Shown: one piece after another, positions 34,009 to 49,000 of the stretch
Numbering within the stretch: the first letter of the stretch is position 1
How the letters are laid out: each line of letters starts with the position of its first letter
Assembly (NCBI GenBank): GCA_030544215.1
Contig: JARZZO010000001.1
Location: 71,388,456-71,452,455, forward strand
Origin: Zantedeschia hybrid cultivar
Taxonomy: Eukaryota; Streptophyta; Magnoliopsida; Alismatales; Araceae
DNA: 64,000 bases
Direction of reading: 5' to 3'
Position numbers and translations under genes: made by a program
The notes under the pieces: model-generated
What the model saw: only the letters and a program-made list of their open reading frames with translations
Told to the model about the DNA's origin: nothing
The model's database searches: none

Positions 34009-37000
34009 ATGGCGCTTCTGTTGAGGAGGTTGGCGAGGGCCTCCCCCGCCGCCGCGCTCGCCGGCGCCTTCCGGGATCAGCAGCCGAAGTGGGGCTCTGG
34101 CGACGGCGGCGCCCGCCGGTTCCCCCTGGGGGCGGCTGCCGCCCTCTCCGGTGGGGTTGCCTTCCTGTACGCCTGGACCTCCCCCAGCATGGCAAGTCTT
34201 CTTCTTCTGTTTTATGTTACTGCATCACCCTGCGAGCTTCCCACCGGATGCTGTCGGGGGGACTGGTTTCAGACGCGGGCCTGTTGAAAAGTTCGGTTCT
34301 TGGTCCATCTCCGAGGAGTTTTCGCTGGTTGGGTTTCCTGGGAACTTGGTGCACTTGTCTGCACAAGCAACCATTTGTTGTCTGTGTCTCTGCTTGGTGA
34401 TGGTGCTAAAAACATTCCGTTGTGTCTGCAACTTATTGATCGTGCCACATTGCGATCTTTTCCCACTCCACCTACTCCTCCTCCCTATGTTTTTGCAATT
34501 TTCTTTTTCTTCGTTGTGTAGTAACTGAGATTGGAATATGGCAGGGCCATCTTGAGGAGCAAAACCAAGAGGATGCTGAAAAAGTTGGTGAGCTTCACTC
34601 TCTGCCCAAGCAAGTGCTTTAACTTTGGCCAATAGAAAACCAAATGTCTTTGCTGGGTGACAAGTGAGATGTTCACTGTTTATATGTTATACAATTTTCT
34701 CTTCATGTTACTCATGGCATAAGTTCCATACATGGCTTTCTGTTCAACTGTTGATATTACCTGCACAAAACTGATAGAAACAAAATCATGCATATATTTT
34801 TTAAGGTATGGGTCTTTAGAAATGCCTCAAGAGCCTTTGGCTGTGCAGTCTGTGATAAATTTTCCACATGTGAAGCAGAGACCCCCTATACAGCAAAACG
34901 TTTGACCTTTATTCATGCATTTTCTCTTTTTATGTTCTGACTATCATCTCCACCGAAGGAAGAAAAAGAATTTTAATAGCAATCAGCCACAGTTATTCTA
35001 TGATCAATGTTTCCTTCTATATCTCATTAAAATCAAACATATTTTAGAGCCTTCTAAGATTATAACACACAGGAAAGCTAACAGTAACCAATGCCTATAA
35101 TGCGAGTCAAGTTTCATGGATAGTGTGTTTTGATCTTACGTTTGCTGCACAGTGGTACTATTTCCTGGATCTGTATATGGGTCAGCGTCATTTTGGTGAT
35201 CAATATAGTGTCTTACTTCTTAAAGAGTTTATTTTCCCTCCCCCAGCAGTGGTAAATTAAGATAAAATTAAAAATCAACAATAGAATGGGAAAACATATA
35301 GAGAGGTCAGAAACCCATCTAAACTTATTTTTTACGCTAGCGATTCTAAACCTTTTTGTTAAAATTACAAGGGTCTTGTTCTCTACTTTTGTTTACATTG
35401 TTTGCAACATAAGATATTCACTCCACTGTGCTAGCATTTTGATTCATTCTCTTCTTATTTATTTTTGAGGATTTCTTATTCACATGGATTAAATGTCGAC
35501 GCTTTGTTTCAGCACTTAATCCAGATACGTGGGTGAAATTTAAACTCCATGAAACTGCAAGGGCCAGCCACAACTCTCTATTGTTTAGGTAAGTCTCTTG
35601 AATGAGTTTCTTGTTTTTTCCCATTTAACTGAAATTGCTTTGTGATGAACTCTTTACTTCTCTACTCTTTTTGGGAGATGGTCAAACACCACATTTCATT
35701 AAATGAAATAGTAAAGTTACAAAGATGGAAGGATAGGGAAAAGAAAAAAAGAAACAACAACTCTCCTAAGGTGGCAGAAGACAAACCCCAAAAGGGAACC
35801 TGAATCCCATTACAAGACAATAGCCATTAAACATCACAAGCCCATTATATAAAGTGAACTTGGTCCAGGTAATAATTTTGTCTAAAAGACAAGAACCCAA
35901 CAGTGAGTTTCCAGTCTGCCGGAAATGCCATTCATAGAGAGAGTAGATGCAGCCTCTGATTATATCTGTGGACTCTCTGAAAGTGTTCTTGAAAATTCTA
36001 TTGTTACACTCCCTCCAAATTGCCCATAACATACCTGGAAAACAGGTCCTCCATACCTCGTTCTCTTGTTTTTGCGGATTGAGATGATCCCATACCTCCA
36101 TGAAGGTCTAAATGTCATCTCTGAACCCATGGAACTTAAAGAAGTTAAAAAGGATGATCTGTATAGTCTCAATGATCCCACATTTGAGGAAAGGATGATC
36201 CATATTCTCCTCAAAACAGCCACAGAAAATACAGACCCATTCTATCCAGGTATCCATCATAATCTGTCAGTAGTTGTGATCCTTCCCTAAGCTACTTTCC
36301 ACATGAAGATTCTGATTTTGATGGGCCAAGACTTGTTCCAAACTTGCCTGCACCAAGAAACTTTAGTACCTCCCCTCCACTGAACCAAGACACCAGATCT
36401 AACTGAAAATTCACCACATGTTCCCATCTTCATCTTCTTTTATCTGGAATTCCTCGCTGCAGCTTGAAATCTTGAATATGTGAAATAAGTTCTAACAATT
36501 CCACCACTTCAGAGTTCTGCAAATCCCTGTAAAAATTGCACATCCCACATTGTATGGTTGCCTGAAAGTGACCACAGCTCTTTAATACTCTTTTGAGCTA
36601 CAGTTGCAATGCTATATAGTTTGGGACACTTATTCAAGAAGGGTCTAAACTCCATCCATGAATCTTCCCAAAACCTAGTTGTGTCTCCCTCTTTTGGAAT
36701 CCCTGGCTGATGTTGGTTTTACTTGAAACATCTTCCCAGAATCATCATCATTGTGATTTGTGAAAGGTTTATGTAGTGATACACATGTTTCCTTCTTTGT
36801 CATAAGTGCTTGGAAATTTTGGCTGCACTTTTCCTTTTATGAAAGCTGATGGTACCATGCACTCACTAAATTGAAAAAGGAGGCGTACAAGTATGTAAAA
36901 GGAAGAAAAAATATACCATGTCCCAACAAATTCCCACCATATACAGTGGCTCACCCTGAAAGGATGCCACAGTATATTAAAAAAAAGGTTCTAGACAGAG

Positions 37001-37019
37001 AATCCCTATGAAAATCCCA

Positions 37020-37061
<42 letters not shown>

Positions 37062-40000
37062 CACCCCGCAAAAAAAAGAAAAAGAAAAAAGGAAGACGAA
37101 GAAACCACTGACTTACTCTAAATGAAGGAAACATGCTGCTCTGCTCTTGTTTTGTTTTCCTAGAAAATGCAGTGTCCTCATGCTCTTGAAAGCCTAGAGT
37201 GTAGCATGAAGCACTATCCCATCAAACATAGTTGTCACTCCGAGTTTCCATGATCTGCACAGTCCCACAGGCCATCCTGTCCTGCCACATTTGGTGGGAT
37301 GTCTCACAAAAGCCCCATCATCTGAAGAGAGCTCTCCAAACTGACTGAGTTCAAGAGCATCTCACCAGCTGGTCCAGGCTTTTTTCTTCATTGTCACACG
37401 AGTAGCAGGAGTTTCTGATCCCATCCAGAAGAGCATGAACAAATCTCCACATCAAGAAGTTAACCTTCAGCCAGCTGTGAGTGCTCCAGACCTGATGGAG
37501 TAAGGGATTCTCAGCCCCTGTTGGCTATAATCTTATAGGCTGATCTTGCTATGTGCCTTCCATCGCTCTCCCATCTCCACTGCCAAGTGCCAACTAACAT
37601 GCTGACTTCTATTTGTGAGTTATTCGTTCATAAGTATTTTGTTCCACGCATTCTTTCCTGAGAACCAAATTGTTATACAACCAGTGGCCAATGGAATATC
37701 TTATATCCATCATGTAGTATCTTTGTTGGTTGAAACATCTTTTTTCAATATGTGCTATTACTGCAATTGGAAGATTAGCCTTTTTCTATGAAAAAAACTG
37801 TCTTATGTTTTCCTTAGTGATGTGGCAAGGGTAACCTTGTGGCAGTTTGAAGGACTTTTTATGTAAATATTTGCCTTTTCCTTTTAGCTTGGCTTGCCAA
37901 CTTTGGGTTCTCTTGCTAAAATAACCTGGAGTATTTATTACAATTTCAGGTTTACATTTGATCGTGATGCCAAGTTGGGTCTTAATGTTGCATCATGTAT
38001 TCTTACACGGTAGTTTTCTTGTTCATCCCATTTATTCCCCATTTAATTCAATGGTTTATATTGCTGTTATGTTGCACTTTCAAGCAAATGCATTTAACTT
38101 GCAAGTTTGTATACCCTGATAGTTGGATCATTTGCTTGAACGCACGCGTATATCTGGATATAAGATATCTTAACAATTTTCAAGAGAAATGCTCATTGCA
38201 GGGCTCCCTTAGGAGAGGATGCGGAAGGGAAAACAAAATATGTCATCCGTCCGTAAGTAGTTGGCTTAGTTGTTCTGAAATTTCTATCTTCATCATCTTT
38301 AGATATTGTAGCATTCTCTTTCCAAAATATATTGCAGCATCAATTATTTGCTTGGTCACTTTAAATGTGTATTAAAAGCAACAAAAGTGTATGAAATCAA
38401 TTTCCAATACATTTTGAAATTGATTTCAGTCTATATGGTCAGTATTTTCTGCATCTGCTTTGTAGTCCTTGAGTATTACACTTAAAGCTCCATTTCATTT
38501 TGACAGTCTGCTATAAAATTTTAAGTTGATGATCTACCGGGCCAAGCAGCTAATATTGTTGTTCACGAGTATTTTTGTCCATAGACAATTCTGAACCCAG
38601 TAATTTCCAGAACATGTTGAAAATTTGATTTTCAACTTCATATGCATTGACTTGGAAATATGATTGAACTAGCACAATAGATTTTCAGTTTTGGTATTGG
38701 GTTATGAAATTCTGTTTAAGGGTCTAAGAGAGTTGTAAGACTCAATGCTTCATTATTTAGATCCATAAATTAGCAGTGAAACTATAATTCTACCCACTGT
38801 ATATATATTATAACAAATTTTTATGAAGTAAATATAATCAATCGCGGCATGTCAAATATGTGTGTGTGCGAGACATATGCATGCATGCAAAACTAGAGTT
38901 TTACCCTAAGCAAAAAAGAACATAAAAGGAAAAAAACCATGTGACATGGATGCATGGTATAAGGGTACTAGGGTTTACCTGCTGAGGCCCAAAACCTTGA
39001 CCAAAGGAGCAGCTGTAGCAAAGGCAACAACAACAAAAAAATAAATAATAACAGCAGCTGCAACAAGATGCAGCAGTGGCAGCAGCAACCACAACAAATG
39101 CAACAGCTGCAGCAGCAAGAGCAACATCAGCAGTGGCAGCAATAGAGAGGAAAGAGAGAGAGAGGAGGGGCGGCTGTGGCTGAGAGAGAGAAAAAGAAAA
39201 AGAGAGGGGCTGCAGTTAAGAGAGAGAGAGGGAGAGAGAAAGAAGGAGAGAAGGCCACCGGTGGGGGGTTTCTAACCCCCCCTCCCAAGGATGGTAGTAC
39301 CGGTATCGGTGGGTACCGGTACCGGTACGTACCGGCCGGTACTGGCCCAGTACCGGCTGATACCCTTTAAATCAAGGGTACCGGTGCCGGTCGATACCAG
39401 CTAATACCCTTTAAATCAAGGGTACCGGTGCCGGTCGATACTAGTACGTACCGGCCGGTACGTACCGGTATCGGCCAGTACTGCCAACCATGCCCCCTCC
39501 CCTAACCACCGGTTGCCTATAGACCCCCACCGGTCGGAGGGGGTTTCCAAGAGAGAGAGAGGGAGAATAGAAAGGAGTAGGGGTGAGCCACCGGTGGCTC
39601 CCCCCGGTGGCTCCAACTGGTGGGGTTGCCACCGGCTCCCCTTCTCTCACATCTTTCTTGTCTCTCTCTCCCTTCCTCTCCACTATAAAACCCCTCCAAA
39701 GGGGCTGCTGCAGGAGGCCAGGAAAAAAAGGGGAGAAGGGGGCACAAGGCTTAGAAGAGACCCAGACGAAGGCGTGAAGACTCTAACACAAAGGCAACAG
39801 GACTGCTGGAAATCTGCTGAAACACACTTGGACTTTTGAATAACAAGGTTAAAAAGATATAAAAAATTATTGGTCCATTCATATGGTTTGAATGGCCAAA
39901 TCTTTGGTTCACTCGTATTGTTTGAGTGACCATTATTGGTTTATTCATATCGTATGAATGGCCATTAGTTTGTATGGTTATTGAGCGATCATTGTGCTCA

Positions 40001-43000
40001 TTAATCAAGTCATGTAATTGTACTTCTTTGATCAATGAAAGTATACCATGTGAATTTGGATGCATGCTTGTTATAGGGGGGTGTCTTAAAGTCATACACT
40101 TTAAGGGATACCTGAATGTTTCCAATCATGTCTATCAAAGAAATTTGCATATCGTTTAAGTATCCTTTAAGGCAATGATAAGGTTCCCTTGGTTGTCTTC
40201 CAAAGATCCTTTATAAATTACAAGGGTGATACTAAGACCAACCTTTAACTATCCTTTAAGGATTTCAAAAAAGAAGTACAAGTGTATCACGCAACAGATG
40301 AACCTGAAAGAAGAATACAATAGGACTTGTCACATCAAGAAATATAATTTGGACTGCTCTTCAAAATTGGATCATTCTTTCAAAATTGGTCTCACTTCAA
40401 TTCATTCAAATCTTGTGGTGTTAATGTGTGATTTTCTTTTTAAGGGCATTATTAGACGATTAATCAAGGGTTGCCGATTAGTTAATTGGTGTAATTAACA
40501 TCGACCAAGGTCGATGGGGAGAGGTTAAAATTCATGGATTCATGCTTGATCCACCTTTTTTTAGACTCCCTGAGGACTACTCCCAAGTTCTTAAAGTCTA
40601 CAAAAATAATAAGTAAGAAAAACATGAAATAAAGGAAAACATTCCCACAATATCATTTGTGCTATTTTTCTATTTTATTTTTCACTAGACTTGCTTTTCT
40701 TAAAATCCAAACCTCAAGGTGCAACAGCTGTCTATATGTGAAAGAATGTTATGTACTCTAGTTTCAGCTGCTCTGATCAAATTTGAAAATGAGCAGTGGT
40801 TGGTATTTCAGGATCTGTGCATCTAGATTTTGCTTAAGCCTGGTCAGTTCTATAACGGAAGAAATACAATTTGTCAAAACTTTAGAAACAAAAATGTCAT
40901 ATTATAAGGTAAAAAATCTTTGAGAAATGAATTGGATTTTTTGATATCAATCTCTAGATTCTCTACATTCTATCATATTTAGGAGTTAGACCTTCCATCC
41001 CAATATTTAGTTTTAAACCCCCCACACTTGAATGTTTCATTGATAAACCTCATTTTCAATCATTTTTTTTTTCAAAAGATTGAAGGGCTGTGGGAGATGT
41101 CTTTTAGGATTTCAATTTTGTTTATGGGTATGGTTTGCATCTCCACCCTTTACAAAGGTAAAGTGGGAGAACAGATCTGACTTAGGAATCTGGTTGAGTT
41201 CTTTTGAAAGTTGGGGTTTTGGACCAGGCCTGTAGATGTGCACATTTTACATCTCCTCATTGACCTCGGTTAGTGTTAATTACATAGATATGATCATGGA
41301 TCACCTCTGATTAGCCATTGTTGAATAAATCAAATCATATGAACGTGTAGGTCTAAAAATAGCAGCACAATTTGGACAGAACCCAAAAGCTCTGCCATTG
41401 CTTGGATTGGTTTTGAGAGATCTAGATATGTTTTAGGTTGAGTTAGGTGTTTTAGGATTGAAGGAATAGTTTGGTAATCTGGGATGATTTGAAAAGTTCA
41501 GGATACTATGGTCATTTTCAATTTGGGGTTTATTTTAAGTGAACTGGTCATGTTTGCAAGCCTAGGTTAGATATTATGGTGTCTGTCTATTTCTGAGGGT
41601 ACTTTGGCCATTTTTTAGGGTATGGGTGTGTCTTTGGGGAGGTTCATGGTTCTAAGGACTTTTGTAGTGACCTTAGAAATGATTTTTGACTTTTATGGTT
41701 TTCCTGATTTTTTTAATGATTTTCAGTGGAATGAGGATGTTTTAGTCATTCTAAAAGAGGTTTGGAGGTATTGAGGGTCTTTAAGGTGTGGTTACATGGT
41801 TCTTGAATTCTTGTTTGAGTTATGATTTAAGGATGTGTTATGTATTTATGTTAAGTTGTTCAGTGGTGGGTATTAAGGTAAATGTCCAATGCCAAGGGTA
41901 TTTTAAATTTTGATGCAGTTAGATGATAGGAATGAGGGTAAGTTGATCCTTTGGGCAGTTTCAAATAAGCCATGGTCTAACTTGCAGGCTAATGAGTTTT
42001 TGACTAAGTCCGCAATTGGACATATACATATTATGGATGTAGTAGTTGCAAACTGCGTGTGTAAGGGACATAACCTAGAGGATAAGGGAAAAAGGATAAT
42101 GGCTCAAGGATCCATAAGGATTCGCTGATAGTCCATTTAAATGATATCTTGTATGTCAATTTTAATGGATCCTACCAAGACGGCAAGACCTGATAAGGAT
42201 CCATTAAGAATCCAAAATTCAGTGGGCTGGAGAAGACCCAACACTGATCTGTTTAAGACCCACAATCATTCAGGAGTCAATAACACAACTCAAATCAGAC
42301 AAGGCAATGACATTTAATAATATTCATCCATGTGTTTTATTACATAACAAGAGCAGCCAGTGCCACAGGCAAGGCTCCCGCTTAGTAGCACAGAGCAGAA
42401 GCAGGAGTGGGAACGGGGCCGATTCAAGGGATCCATAGGTTCCTAGTGTTCCCTATTTTAGGAGCATTTGGGAAATATTTAATGATTATATATTTATCCG
42501 TATATTGTCAAAAAGATAAATAGCAACTCATAAGAATTATTTTCACTAATAAAGCATAGTTTACGACACTTGCTTTTACAAAAAAGATATGTTAGAGTTT
42601 TTTAAGGAAAAAGTATGTTTGGAGATTTTTATGGATATTGTTTAGACATTTACACGATAACTTGTTTATACTTTATACACTCATTTTATAACTAACTTTT
42701 AGTCTACGGTTGTTCTGTAATTGTTTAGGAGTTTATAATACATTTCAAACTTACAAAACCAATAATAATTAAACTTAAGGTAACATTGCAAGGCATTAAG
42801 GGTATTTGCATAATACTAAAGATAAGAAATAACACTCTTTTAAATGCGAGGGTTGTTTTATAATTTTTGTCCGCTTTAACATCCCTCTCAAGTCTCAACC
42901 CTAGCATGACTCTCGAGGAGACAAAAACCCCAGTTCGCCGTTGTGCTTCATCTTGCTCTGTTCCGTGACTTCTGTCAGCTGTTCATCCATTCTCACTGCC

Positions 43001-46000
43001 GTACACCATGGCTGGTCTGTGATTCGGGCACATTGCTGCTGCCATCACCCCTCGTGCCATCCTCGTCCCATCTCCACACCTGCACGCGGCCGCCACCAGG
43101 CCCGTCACCATCTTGAGGTAGATCTCTTCTCCCCTTTCTTTCTTCTTTCCTTCCTCTTCCCTTCCTCTTCCTCCCCACCTCTTTTATTCTCCTTTTTTTT
43201 TTTTCCCCTCTCCAACCTTTCTGATCTTTACCACCCGAGCAAACCCTAAGCATGAGGGTTCATTCTAGATTGTTGGGGGAGTGCGTACCCTTGATGAATC
43301 CGCTCACAAAGGGCAGATTTGCACCCGGGGAATGGGATCGGCACCTCAAATGGCCGAATCCTGCTACTTAGGGCTCCTGCTACTGCAGGGTCTGGGGAGG
43401 TCAATTGTACACAGCCTTATCCTTGCATTTTGCAATGTGTATTTTTTTGGAATTGAACCTGTGATCTCCAGGCAATATGAGCAACCATACCATTGCACCA
43501 AGGCTCTTCCCCATGTCTGACACATCATAAAACATTAATGGCTTCAAAACTCACTAGAACCTTGAACCCAATGGGGTTTGAAGAATTGAAGCTGCCTGGA
43601 TGTGGGGGACCGGTGTGGAGTTGCCTTGACATGTAGATACCACTATATCTGAGGATTGGGACAAGGATGAATTGGATTAGTCCCATGTTGGAAAGTGAGA
43701 AGAAGCTATTAGTCCCATATTGAAAAAAAAAAGAAAAAAATTACTGGGTTATATAAGTAGGGCTTGGATGTAACTTGCAAGGCATCTTTTGGAGACAAAT
43801 TGAAGAGATTTGGTCCAAAGAGGACAATACCTTACAAAGATCATACTTATCAAGGCATTCGAGGCGATCAAGGTGGTGGCCTACTGGCTTACTGCTTAGG
43901 CAACAAGGTGAGGCGCCTAGGCGAAGCCTACTTTATACGTTTATATAATCTAGTATATTCCAAGAGGATTACTATTTGCATTTTCCACCCTGTAAAATTC
44001 TGTTTTTGTTTGTATACAGGGGTGCCATTCACAACAGTTCACATATATCTATGGTGTAGAAGGAAAAATAGAATCAATGACAAATATTAACAAATCAATA
44101 AGGAAAAAATAAATGAGAACTTGTGAGTACCTGTCAATCAAGATGAAAAAAAAAAAATCAATCCAACCTGAAATTTACTAGCTAATAATTATCCCATGTA
44201 AAAAAAGAAAGACAATTATAAGATATATCTAAATAAACAATGAAAGCAACTGTGCATGTTGATGATGCCGACCACAACAGCAGATGTTGTGTCCTGGTCG
44301 TTGACATCCCAGCAAGGGGGAGAAAAAAAAAAGGAGAAGCAGAAGCTTGGCGATGGAGTGTGGATGGATGGAAGAAGAAGAAGAAGAAGAAGAGAGAGAG
44401 AGAGAGTTATACAAAAAATATTGAAATCAAAAGTCTTGATTCAAAATATACACACCTGGAACACCCCGCAGCCTCCAAGAACTCCAAATGGCTGCAGTTT
44501 GACAGCCTTACCAGTTGGGATGGATGGATGGGCCACGAAGGCATTGAGATCATGGAGAATCAAAGTTCCTGCAAGCCACAAACAAAAATGCATTAAAAGA
44601 AGATTATACAACACATAACAAATGAATCAAAACAAATGTTGCATGTATACTGTATATGCGTCTTCTCATCTGGTTTTCTTTCTTCTCCCCCAAGTTCTTT
44701 TCTTCTCTGCTGTCTGCACTATAGAAGCAAGAGAAAACCTAGTTGATGCTGGCTGCTTGCTACCAACGGCCGTGAGAGGAGGAGAGGAATCGTGCTGGTA
44801 TAACAATCCCAAATAAAGTGGGAAGTTTGATTGTTCGTTCCCCTTTTTTACATAAAGATGTCCAGTTTTACATAAATACCCTTCAACTTCTTTCTAATAA
44901 TTAAAATGGACCCAAAAGAAGGTGGGCCGTTTCCATGACAACGTGGGCATCTAGGTGGCATAGGTGAGTGCCTTAATGGGCTGCTCGCCTGGGCGCCAAG
45001 TCGCCTTGAGCAAAATGGAGTGCCTTGTCACTTAGGTGATGCCTTGAAAACAGTAACATGGATTGGATCGGCTTCTGACAAATATTTGCTGTCAGCCTAT
45101 AGTGTATGGGTTCTGGGTGCCAGGAGTCATTGTGAATGCCACATGCTGGTTGGGTGGAAGAACCGTCTATCGGCTTAGCCAACCCCCTTAATAACTGATG
45201 AAAGTTAGACCACAATTGGTAAGCCATTATAAAACCAACCTGGCAGAAACTAAGCAATTTCAGTTCAGTTCTTGGTTAACTATGATCCCCTCTCCCCTCC
45301 CCTCCTTAAAGAAAATAAACTAAATGGCATGTAGCTCCTTTTCTCTAATTTATTTTAAGAAATCAGAAGACATGTATAAGGTGCACCAGCTAGAGTTATG
45401 GCGTATACATTTAATTTCTCTTGACCTTTATCTTCGTTCTTTTTATCAGTCAATGTTACGAAAAGAAATGCATCCTACATGTATAAATTATGCACAACTT
45501 GGTATTTCATTGTATTGCAATTTGTGCTCATCTTTTGTATTTAACCATGGAATTGCTTGTCAGAACTATACATAGATGTACATTTTAGATGTATGCAAAT
45601 ATTTTTTTATTCTTACCGTAGTCTTCATTCATCTTATTTCCGTCAGGCTTTTTGGAAAGAACAAGGTTGGTGCATAACTTTGGTGTCTCCAAAGTGATGC
45701 TTTGTTGATTTTTTTTTTTTTTTTTTTTTTTTTGAGTTGACAATGAAAACTTTGCAGAATTTCACATATTGTAATAATTTGTGAGATGGTTTCTTAGTTG
45801 ATTTCTTTTGATTCAGATATACTCCTATATCAGACCTGGATTCTAAAGGATATTTCGATCTATTGATCAAGGTACGCATGTCAGCATGGAATTTTCTGTG
45901 CATCAAACTTTTTTCAAGGTTTCTTATTCTGGTGCAAACACAAATTTATACTTGTTACTACCTTGTTGTCACCAAAAAAAGTGAGCAAGAAGAAGCCCAA

Positions 46001-49000
46001 AGATTGTTCAAAGAAGGTCCAAGTCAAGAGAATTTAATGGGCAATAATTAGGCCCATTCTCACAAGCCAAAGGAAGTTAAATAGGGTCACTTTGGGCCCA
46101 AATGAAGAAGAAATCCAAGGGTAGGACCCGGGCCCATTGTTTCAAGCAAGAGGAAGCCCAATAGGGCCGGTTTGGGCTCAAAAAGAAGAGAGGATGACAC
46201 AATTTCGTGGCAGCCCTTAAAGAGCCCCAAATGGTCCCCTCCATGTCTCATTCTCATCCCTTTGGTCCATTCTCAAATCTGCCCAAAGATGGATAAGAAG
46301 AGAAAGAGAGTGGTCCCCCCTTCAAGATGCTTCTAGAAGGTGGTAGGTGAAAAGCAAAAAGGAAGCTAATGAGGATTCTCCAAATGTTGTGGCCCTGTTG
46401 GGTGGCTCTTAAGTAGGATTTATTCTCCCTAATTCAAGCCTAATGGGTGCCTAATCTACCCCCCAAAGTAATCCTAGGCTATCTATAAAAGAAACCCATG
46501 CTCCTCCTTGTAAAAGTTGGAGACAAAAGTCTACAAAAAAGAAAAAAGAAGAAGAAAAGAGAGAGAGAGTAAGGAGGAGCATGTCTCCCTCCTCCCCTCC
46601 CCTCCCTTCCATTTCCTACAACCCAAGAGAGAAAAGAGAAAGAAAAGAAGAAGGAAAAAGAGTAAGAGAAGAAGAGAGCAAGAGAGTAGGCTCTTGGAGC
46701 TATTTCCCCTTCCTCATCCCCTCTCCAAGGTAGAGTGGGGATGGGAAATGGGTGCATTTATGTTCTTATTGCTTTTCAGCTTTCCTCTCTTTATATTAAA
46801 TGTTCTAGGAGCTTCTATCTCCCCCTTGATGTTCATCCATGATATTGAAAAGCAATGAAATGCATGTTCATATTTTTATTTTGTCTGTGAGTCTGCTGGC
46901 TTCTTGCATTTTCTATGCCATTTTTTCCTTCATAAGGTTTGTGTTTTTCGTGTGGGGATGGTAGAAGGACCTTTCTAGTTCATGGAAATGGTCTTTTCAA
47001 GCCTCAAAGCCTCCTAAAGATGGAGTTATGATCTGAAATCCAAGTTGCTGTTCAGTTTTCTGAACTTTGCATTTACTGGTTTTGTGTTTATTTGTCTTGG
47101 GTTTGAGGGGTTTTCAAGGTGGCTTGACTTTCCATGTCCCTTAGGAGGACATCCCTTCCATGGATGATGCTCCTCCAAGGCCAAACATCATGAGAAATCT
47201 CCTAAAATCTATGAATCTTATGTTATATATTTCAGTTTTTCAAGTTATAACCGAATCGGTTTTGATGTGATCTTCTCCTTTAATAGTTAAGGGTTTAGGC
47301 CCTAGAGGTTCTCAAGGGGGTCTCCTCACCAGTTGGGGATGAGCTTCTTTGGGTATAATCCCTCTAACATAGAGCTAAAAGGAAAGATCTATGAAAAATG
47401 ATCAAAATATGCTTAAGTTTTTATGAGTTTCATATTTAAGTTCTTCATTAAATTTCCTAAGAAAATGCATCTAAAATATATTTTAAATAAAGTTTTTGGG
47501 TTTTATACCTTTTATACTTCATTTTCTATCATTTGGGTTATATTTAAACCCTTATTTCATCAAAAATCTGATTTTCAGCTTGAGTCTGCAATTACTGTGC
47601 TAAGTTTGCGGTTACTGTTATGAGTTTGCGCCTCCCTGTACATACTCAACGTCTGTTTGCAGGTTTTGAGTCCGCGTCTCTTTTAGCTTGTAATTTGACT
47701 GTGAGGTGATTCTTTAATCCTCCCCCAATTTGTCCAAAGGGTCTTTAGGCCTAGGGTTGTCTCTTTGAGGCCTAATGAAGGTCCTAAATGACTTGGACTT
47801 TGTGTTGTTATCAAGCCTTTAATGTTTAAACTAAAATCTTGTTATATGTTTTAAGATTTTAAGTCTCTTTCGATGTTATCATCAAAGATGTCCCGATTAA
47901 AGAGTGCCAACAATTCTAATGTTGAGTAACCCATCAAGGGCCCTCATACAAAGAGCATTATTCTTATGTTCCCATTGCTATGGGTTCATTTGGATACCCG
48001 AATGTCCCAATAAAATTGGTGGAGTTCCTTGCTCTCCAAATGTAGAAATGTAATGGATTACTCCTTGCGGGTTTCCTATATATATTTCGAAGGCATCAAG
48101 GGCACCCTTTGGGTGAGTGGCTTGTGCTCGGCATGCCCCCCTTGGCAGCCACCTGCATGGTTTATGGCCATATATGACCCTTCTAGGAAAATTGGTAGAG
48201 TTCCTTGATCCCAAAATATAGAGATGCTTTAGATTGCTCTTTGTTGGTTTTTCTTACATCTCAAAGGCATTAAGGGCACCCTTTGGGTGAGTGGCTTGTG
48301 CTTGGCACACCCTCCTTTGTAGCCACCCCTATGGTTCATGGCTACACATATTCTTTTTAGGGGAATTGGTCTTTTGGGTCTCTTCATGGCATGATCTTTC
48401 ATGAAGATCCTAAACCTTTATTGAATTCTCCTAATGAAAAGTTGAAATTCATCTTGAAATCATTATATAAAGTATTTTTAATACTTTATAAAATGATCCA
48501 AGTAGAATGTGAAAGATATGAAGAAATCATGTCATTTGAAAGAATCCACATAAGGAACATTCTTTGAAAATGTTTTATGTAGTCATACTCAACTTCTGAG
48601 ATTTTTCAGTATTATACTCCCCAAATTTATGGTGATTCTTGAATCATTTCAAGTTGAAGGAAATATAAAACTGAAAATATGCTCAGATTTTTGAGTCTGC
48701 GCACCTATAATCATGGAAATTCGATTGGGAATGGGATACAACTTGTTTTCCTCGACTTCGGATTTCATATTCTGACTTTACTGGTTGAAACTAAGCCTTT
48801 GATGTATTTAACTATAACTTGAATTGTGCAGGAAACCTCAAGAAATCAGTTTCAAACTTGAGTCTGCGCTACTGTTCTGAGTCTGCGCACTCCTGCACAA
48901 ACTCAGCCTAAAACTGTCAAATGATGCTTTGCATGGACTAAAGACCTTGGTTATGGTTCAAATGATTCAAATAACTAAAGTTAATTCATAAATTACTCAG

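Noticed and set aside
39001..39140. Glutamine-rich coding exon
   Set aside because: Imperfect CAG/CAA triplets with stops, no splice sites in phase, in the middle of a reductase intron.
43600..43740. LTR fragment with ATTAGTCCCATRTTG phrases
   Set aside because: The phrase occurs twice 40 bp apart and recalls LTR starts, but no terminal repeat, primer site or duplication can be found.
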